Below, piece after piece: positions 30,598-34,672 of a stretch of DNA of 34,672 nucleotides. The notes under the pieces were generated by a model. It was not told the origin of the DNA, ran no database searches, and was given only the letters and a program-made list of their open reading frames with translations. Made by a program: the position numbers and the translations under genes. Location of the stretch: positions 1-34,672 of the forward strand of contig JAFZHS010000005.1 in assembly GCA_017554745.1 (NCBI GenBank). The letters run 5' to 3'. The stretch is from Clostridiales bacterium (GTDB lineage Bacteria; Bacillota; Clostridia; Saccharofermentanales; Saccharofermentanaceae). Positions within the stretch are counted from its first letter, which is position 1. Every line of letters begins with the position of its first letter.

Positions 30598-31728
30598 TTA
30601 TTGGTCGCTGATATCGCTGTCAGTGGCGACTATTACGTCGTATTCCGGCAGGGCTTCCTTAACGTCCTTGATTATGTGATTAACCAGGCCTTCCCTGTCT
30701 TCTTCATCGAAGTCAACAACAACATCGAACGTGATCCTCTTCTTCTCCTCATCAACATAGAAACCGTGGAGCTGGAGGATGTGCTTGTGGTCAACGACGA
30801 GATCCGTGATGTCCTTGCGCATCTTCATGAGCTTCTCATTGGAAGAATTGTTCGAATAAATGCCTACGGCCGTAAGGATAATGCCGGTTTCTTCATATAC
30901 TTTGGCCGTGATATTTCTCGTGAGAGAATCGATCTGGTCTGCCGTCATCCTGTCATCGACCTCTATGTGGAGCGAGCCGAGATATCTGTCCGGTCCGTAG
31001 TTATGAAGGACAATATCGTAAGCGCCGTAGACTTCGTCGAACGCAACGACGCTCTCCTTGACCTTCTTGGTATATTCCGCTTCGACTCTGTGACCGAGCA
31101 TGTCATCCACGGCTTCCTTAATGATCTCAAAGCCCGCCTTGATGATGAACAGCGAGATGATAACGCTGACATAAGCTTCGATGTTGAACTTGAACAGCAT
31201 GAGGATGACTGCCGAGATGAGGACCGCAGTAGATAAGATGGCGTCGAAAAGCGCATCGGTGCCCGAAGAGATGAGCAGGTCAGACTTAGCCTTCTTGCCC
31301 TGTTTCCTGACATAGATCCCGAGGAAGATCTTGACGACGATAGCGACCGAGATGATCGCAAGCGATATGGCAGAGTGATCCGGATCGACCGGATTGATTA
31401 TCTTCTTGATCGATTCTATAAGCGCTGTAATACCAGCATAGAGGATCAAAGCCGCGATTATCATCTGGGCCAGATACTCTACCCTTCCGTGTCCCAGAGG
31501 ATGCTTCTTATCAGGCTTTCTGGATGCGATCTTGGTGCCGATTATGGTGACAACTGAAGACAGGACATCGCTGAAATTGTTTACGGCATCAAGGACCATC
31601 GCAGTAGAGTGGACAGCAAGGCCGATCAGCGCCTTAAAGGAAGCGAGCAGAACATTTGCCACGATCCCTATAATGCCGGTCCTTACTATTATCTTTTCTC
31701 TCGAAATGGTCTTAGCCTGGTCAGTCAT
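30598..31728 (-). CDS. Cation diffusion facilitator transporter
   Basis: 376 aa. Exports divalent metal ions (zinc, iron, manganese or cobalt) by proton antiport. Six hydrophobic helices occur in the first ~210 residues. Metal-site motifs are HSTAMVLDAVNNFSDV (about 39-54), the HPLGHGR loop and SGTDALFDAILS. A cytosolic C-terminal domain holds the DRYLGSLHIEVDDRMT region typical of the dimerisation domain; the last ~75 residues are an extra C-terminal segment. Metal specificity cannot be read safely. The 5' region contains a GC-rich hairpin shared with the rubredoxin gene's 3' end. Confidence 0.92.
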   Translation of the reverse strand: MTDQAKTISREKIIVRTGIIGIVANVLLASFKALIGLAVHSTAMVLDAVNNFSDVLSSVVTIIGTKIASRKPDKKHPLGHGRVEYLAQMIIAALILYAGITALIESIKKIINPVDPDHSAISLAIISVAIVVKIFLGIYVRKQGKKAKSDLLISSGTDALFDAILSTAVLISAVILMLFKFNIEAYVSVIISLFIIKAGFEIIKEAVDDMLGHRVEAEYTKKVKESVVAFDEVYGAYDIVLHNYGPDRYLGSLHIEVDDRMTADQIDSLTRNITAKVYEETGIILTAVGIYSNNSSNEKLMKMRKDITDLVVDHKHILQLHGFYVDEEKKRITFDVVVDFDEEDREGLVNHIIKDVKEALPEYDVIVATDSDISDQ

Positions 31729-31748
31729 ATGAATGTCCTCTAATTAAT

Positions 31749-31774
31749 CGGGGTTGCAGCTTGCCGCAACCCCG
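31749..31774 (-). terminator. Hairpin between rubredoxin and the CDF transporter
   Basis: A 9-base perfect stem CGGGGTTGC / GCAACCCCG (31749-31757 with 31766-31774), 8-base loop. On the minus strand only ATTAATTAG follows, so as a terminator for rubredoxin it is imperfect; on the plus strand TTGTTTCTTTTTG follows, but no plus-strand gene precedes it. It may instead be a leader hairpin of the transporter. Confidence 0.5.
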
Positions 31775-31794
31775 TTGTTTCTTTTTGCTTTAGA

Positions 31795-31953
31795 TTAAGC
31801 GGGCTGGAAATTCTCCTTGCCTACACCGCAAACGGGGCAGACCCAATCCTCAGGGATATCCTCGAAAGCTGTGCCGGGTGCGATTCCGCTATCGGGATCA
31901 CCGACTTCGGGGTCATATTCGTAGCCGCAAAAAGCGCAAACATACTTCTGCAT
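31795..31953 (-). CDS. Rubredoxin
   Basis: 52 aa, a full-length rubredoxin. The protein reads [20 protein letters not shown] at the start. The two CxxCG iron ligand pairs are CAFCG at 6-10 and CPVCG at about 39-43, with the typical DWVCPVC context. It is a single-iron electron carrier, commonly used by anaerobes with rubrerythrin or flavodiiron proteins against oxygen. AGGAGG precedes the ATG. It sits between the CDF transporter and the tRNA-Gly(CCC) gene, no operon partner. Confidence 0.95.
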   Translation of the reverse strand: MQKYVCAFCGYEYDPEVGDPDSGIAPGTAFEDIPEDWVCPVCGVGKENFQPA

Positions 31954-32182
31954 AGTTTATTCCTCCTGGGGTTTGATATAAAAATATTTTACACTCTTTT
32001 GGCGGGAAATAATAATACTTTCAAACCTTAATTCTTTGCAGGTTATTTCAGTGCTTTTCAGATGTGTTTGTCGCATATTTTGCGGGTTTTTCAGGGTTTC
32101 TTGTCTGCTTTTCAAGGTTTTTGCAGCAGACCTTGTATGATTCTTACGAGGTTTTTTGCGGAGTTTTGTCGGGGCAAAAAGG
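31954..32182. other. AT-rich spacer with possible pseudoknot
   Basis: About 230 bases upstream of rubredoxin, A-rich on the minus strand, with several imperfect CTGAAAA words. No coding region fits. On the minus strand CAAGG (32131-32135) can pair with CCTTG (32113-32117), while TCTGCT (32125-32130) can pair with AGCAGA (32104-32109), an H-type pseudoknot. A -10-like TAAAAT lies near the rubredoxin start. I found no match to tmRNA or other known RNA classes by eye. Confidence 0.35.
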
Positions 32183-32225
32183 GCAAAAAAAATCCCTTCC
32201 CGAGGAACTAACTCGGAAAGGGATT
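32183..32225 (-). terminator. Terminator of tRNA-Gly(CCC)
   Basis: Minus strand: AATCCCTT (32218-32225) and CCGAG pair with CTCGG and AAGGGATT around a 7-base loop, one mismatch, then eight T. It begins nine bases beyond the tRNA 3' end. Confidence 0.85.
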
Positions 32226-32233
32226 ATTTTCGC

Positions 32234-32309
<76 letters not shown>

Positions 32310-32334
32310 AAAGTCTTAAAACAAGGCAATCTTA

Positions 32335-33444
32335 TCAGACCTCGGAATTGAAATCAAACACGGGCGCCAGCTTGATGCGGGGATCTTTGGCGAACTTGAT
32401 GAAGTCGTCACACATCTCGTGCCTGGATTCTTCCGTGGCAAAAGGGACCCAGAACTGGGTGTCAGAGAAATTGGCCCAAAAGAGCATATAGGCAATGTGT
32501 GTGCCGCCGTCTGTGACCATCAAAGCTTCGAGCAATGAAGTGAACCATTCAGGGCATGTGTTGTCTGCCGGAGCGAGACCTTCGAAGTAACCGTTCTCGG
32601 TATCGAGTGAACGGTAGCCGGTCTCGGTCAGAGCGGCGATCTTTTTGCGCTCATTGGCCAGGACGTAGATAACGTCCAGGGAATCCGTCAGTTTTTTGAA
32701 GAAGCCGTCGCCGTTTTGGGGCTTGTCGTGATAGTAATCAAGGCCCAGAATGTCAACGTAATCGTCGCCGGGATACCTTTGCAGATAATCTGTCTCGTCT
32801 GCGACGGGGCCGTTGGGAGAATAGGCGACCAGGAAGTTGTCAACGCCCTTTTCGCCCATCAGGTAATCGATGGTGTATCTGAAGAGGCTTATATATTCTT
32901 CGTCTGTAAGGAAATCTTTGCCCCACCAGAACCAGCTGCCGTTGGCTTCGTGGAAAGGACGGAAGATCATGGGGATCTTCTCGCCTTCGACGTCAACGCA
33001 AGCGGACGCGAACTCGGCGATCATATCGAGGAAACGGTTGTATTTTTCGTTCAGATCACCGCCGGGCATGATCCTGCGGGCGCAGTCGCCTTCGGTGATG
33101 TTGGGCGAATAATCGTAGAATGAATCGCCGCCCAAAGAGAAGTTCGGCATGTGCGAAGAAAGCGTGATGATGACACCCTGGCGCTTAAGATTCTTAACTA
33201 CCGTAATAAGTTCATTCATCTTGCCTTCATAGCCAAGGAAGCTCAAAGTGTCGATACCGACGACCGCAGGATGGCTTCCGGTAAGATTCTTGACGTCGGA
33301 TTCGGTGCCGTCGGCAGCCTTTACGGACACGCCGATATGGCCGGCATTCTGATGGCCGAACAGGATGGTGTCCTTCACAAAGTAATCCGTCAGCAGCTCA
33401 AGGAGTGACGCAACGTTTCCGGTTCTTTGGTACTTAAAGCTCAT
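32335..33444 (-). CDS. Glycoside hydrolase family 26, beta-mannanase-like
   Basis: 369 aa. The acid/base motif RPFHEANGSWFWWG (near 162-175) and the nucleophile motif ALTETGYRS (near 265-273) match GH26 and give the two catalytic Glu. GHQNAGHIG and GIDTLSFLGY near the start are also typical. Mannanases of this family cut beta-1,4-mannan. No signal peptide or cell-wall domain is seen, so the enzyme is probably cytosolic, which is unusual and suggests action on imported oligosaccharides. The ATG overlaps the stop of the upstream unknown protein (TAATG), so the two are coupled. Confidence 0.9.
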   Translation of the reverse strand: MSFKYQRTGNVASLLELLTDYFVKDTILFGHQNAGHIGVSVKAADGTESDVKNLTGSHPAVVGIDTLSFLGYEGKMNELITVVKNLKRQGVIITLSSHMPNFSLGGDSFYDYSPNITEGDCARRIMPGGDLNEKYNRFLDMIAEFASACVDVEGEKIPMIFRPFHEANGSWFWWGKDFLTDEEYISLFRYTIDYLMGEKGVDNFLVAYSPNGPVADETDYLQRYPGDDYVDILGLDYYHDKPQNGDGFFKKLTDSLDVIYVLANERKKIAALTETGYRSLDTENGYFEGLAPADNTCPEWFTSLLEALMVTDGGTHIAYMLFWANFSDTQFWVPFATEESRHEMCDDFIKFAKDPRIKLAPVFDFNSEV

Positions 33445-34397
33445 TAATTCTTTGCCTGCTTCTTCTGAAAATCTCCGAAAGGATCCTGGATATCCGAGAT
33501 GTCACCGCCCAGATTCTGGATCGCGGACATCATCTCGTAGAAGAGATCCCTTTCGATCGTCTTCTGATTGCGGTTGATGTAATTCTTGAACATCTGGACA
33601 GCCCTGTCATCGCCGTAATCAGCGAGGCAGATGACTGCGTAGATCTTGTTGTTCATGTATCTGAACGCGTGTCTTAATGTCTGGTAGATCTCTTCGGTCT
33701 TGTGCTGCTTGCCGATCTCGGTGAGCATGATGACCAGGTCCTCGCAGGGGCCTTCAAGGCCGCTGTCTGTATTGCTCTCGATCAGGTCGATGAGGAAAGG
33801 CTCTGACACTTCAGGGAAAGCCTCAACATACTCCGCGATGGACTCGGCAACGAACTCCCTTGTCTGGCCGTAGCTCATGTAGCGGTCGATGACTGCCTTG
33901 ATAAAGCAGGGCTCATTCATCTGAATGAGGATCTTGAAGCATGCGATGGCTTTCTGGAACTGCATCTCGAAAAGCACGTCTTCATCAGTAAGCTCTTCCT
34001 CTGTCCAGGCACATTCGCCGATGATACGTCCGCAATAGTCTCTTACCATATCAGAAGGCTCTGCAGCGATGCTTGCGATAAGGGACTTCGGCACTCCCCT
34101 GTCGAGATTAAGGCTGCTGAATTCCAGAGCTTCGGTCTTTTCCTCAAAGCTCATCTCATCCCAGATCTGTCTCATGGATTTGTCGCCAAGCTTCTCGTCA
34201 GGCTCGTTCTCGAGCTTGTCTGTAGCGGCATCGGTCTCTTCTTTGGCAAGACGCTGGATGTATTCTTCGTATGTTGCGTCGTCGACGCCCTCGGGCTTCT
34301 GGTCGAGCTTGTCGCCAAACTCATCAAGCTTCTGTTCGAGGATCAGCGCACCGATCTCGTCATATCTTTTAAGCAGTTCCTTAATGTCTTCTCTCAT
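33444..34397 (-). CDS. Helical-repeat protein of unknown function
   Basis: 317 aa. I do not recognise a family. It begins with a charged helix (MREDIKELLKRYDEIGALI), has a Lys/Glu/Asp-rich region to about 90, then repeated amphipathic helix pairs (PKSLIASIAAEPSDMVRDYC, REFVAESIAEYVEAFPE, KIYAVICLADYGDDRAVQMF) resembling HEAT-type repeats. No signal peptide, membrane segment or catalytic motif. GAGGT lies four bases before the ATG. It is coupled by a one-base overlap to the GH26 gene downstream, implying a joint role, perhaps as scaffold. It could belong to a family I cannot place without profile search. Confidence 0.75.
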   Translation of the reverse strand: MREDIKELLKRYDEIGALILEQKLDEFGDKLDQKPEGVDDATYEEYIQRLAKEETDAATDKLENEPDEKLGDKSMRQIWDEMSFEEKTEALEFSSLNLDRGVPKSLIASIAAEPSDMVRDYCGRIIGECAWTEEELTDEDVLFEMQFQKAIACFKILIQMNEPCFIKAVIDRYMSYGQTREFVAESIAEYVEAFPEVSEPFLIDLIESNTDSGLEGPCEDLVIMLTEIGKQHKTEEIYQTLRHAFRYMNNKIYAVICLADYGDDRAVQMFKNYINRNQKTIERDLFYEMMSAIQNLGGDISDIQDPFGDFQKKQAKN

Positions 34398-34465
34398 GTA
34401 AACCTCATCTTTCGGGGTGCTTGTATAGTTCTTTAACCCGAATATTTTACTCTGATTAGCCGGTC

Positions 34466-34504
34466 AAAAAAAGCGTCGCTTTGTAAGAAATCAAAGCGAC
34501 GCTT
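34466..34504 (-). terminator. Terminator of the tRNA-Cys/Glu unit
   Basis: A 13-base perfect stem AAGCGTCGCTTTG / CAAAGCGACGCTT (34492-34504 with 34471-34483) with an 8-base loop. On the minus strand seven T follow. It starts right behind the tRNA-Cys CCA end. Confidence 0.9.
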
Positions 34505-34506
34505 TT

Positions 34507-34580
34507 TGGAGGTACCACCCAGATTTGAACTGGGGATCAGGGTTTTGCAGACCCATGCCTTACCACTTGGCTATGGTACC
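34507..34580 (-). tRNA. tRNA-Cys (anticodon GCA)
   Basis: 74 bases with encoded CCA. The acceptor GGTACCA pairs with TGGTACC. Anticodon loop CTGCAAA gives GCA. T arm CCCAG/CTGGG with loop TTCAAAT. It follows tRNA-Glu by two bases and ends in a strong terminator. Confidence 0.96.
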
Positions 34581-34582
34581 AT

Positions 34583-34657
34583 TGGTGACCCGTACGAGAG
34601 TTGAACTCGTTACTCCGCCGTGAAAGGGCGACGTCTTAGCCGGTTGACCAACGGGCC
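34583..34657 (-). tRNA. tRNA-Glu (anticodon UUC)
   Basis: 75 bases with encoded CCA. The acceptor GGCCCGT pairs with ACGGGTC, with one G-U pair at position 2-71. The anticodon loop CTTTCAC gives UUC. T arm ACGAG/CTCGT with loop TTCAACT. Confidence 0.95.
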
Positions 34658-34662
34658 TTTTA

Positions 34663-34672
34663 TGGTAGCGGC
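34663..34672 (-). tRNA. Possible 3' end of a further tRNA at the window edge
   Basis: The last ten bases read GCCGCTACCA on the minus strand, which looks like an acceptor arm, discriminator A and CCA, five bases before tRNA-Glu. The rest lies outside the window, so identity is open. Confidence 0.35.

Noticed and set aside
31954..32182. tmRNA or 6S RNA in the spacer
   Set aside because: No tRNA-like ends, no tag-peptide frame, and no long rod-like pairing were found.

Overview
The window looks like a chromosomal segment of an anaerobic, moderate-GC Clostridia (Firmicutes), probably a gut or rumen type. This is inferred from the yicC-remA-gmk-rpoZ order, a dimeric-type glycyl-tRNA synthetase next to pyruvate phosphate dikinase, Gram-positive lipoproteins, rubredoxin, a GH26 mannanase and strong Shine-Dalgarno sites. 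Almost every gene is on the minus strand. The plus-strand genes are a radical SAM protein and a membrane acyltransferase. No phage, insertion sequence or CRISPR array was seen.

Layout from left to right. 1-4417 holds housekeeping genes, read right to left: yicC, remA, gmk, rpoZ, glyQS and the start of ppdK. 4631-7484 holds a Crh-like HPr protein (Gln15, Ser46), uvrC and a metallophosphoesterase. 7631-9259 is tsaE-tsaB-rimI. 9332-10264 is a HepT/MntA-type toxin-antitoxin pair whose antitoxin carries its own HTH domain; its consensus promoter is embedded in palindromic operators. 10328-11310 is rplM-rpsI.

The notable part is 11374-24881. It encodes six paralogous surface proteins built as a membrane or lipid anchor, a conserved beta module, an Ig-like domain and a transglutaminase-like domain with an intact Cys-His-Asp triad. 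Four sit in one operon bracketed by two related lipoproteins that share an SCAGQG motif. The other two lie directly behind purF and are followed by two family-2 glycosyltransferases and an SGNH/DltD-like membrane protein. Together they look like an envelope-building or envelope-remodelling locus. I infer this from architecture and context; the substrate is unknown.

The right part (24895-34672) carries purF, a divergent radical SAM gene, a DUF134 regulator with thioredoxin, rfbA, an acyltransferase-3 protein, a cation diffusion facilitator, rubredoxin, a GH26 glycosidase coupled to an unknown helical-repeat protein, and tRNAs for Gly(GCC), Gly(CCC), Cys and Glu, plus the possible edge of a further tRNA. 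No stretch above 300 bases lacks a gene; the longest (31954-32233) holds an AT-rich spacer with a possible pseudoknot and a terminator.
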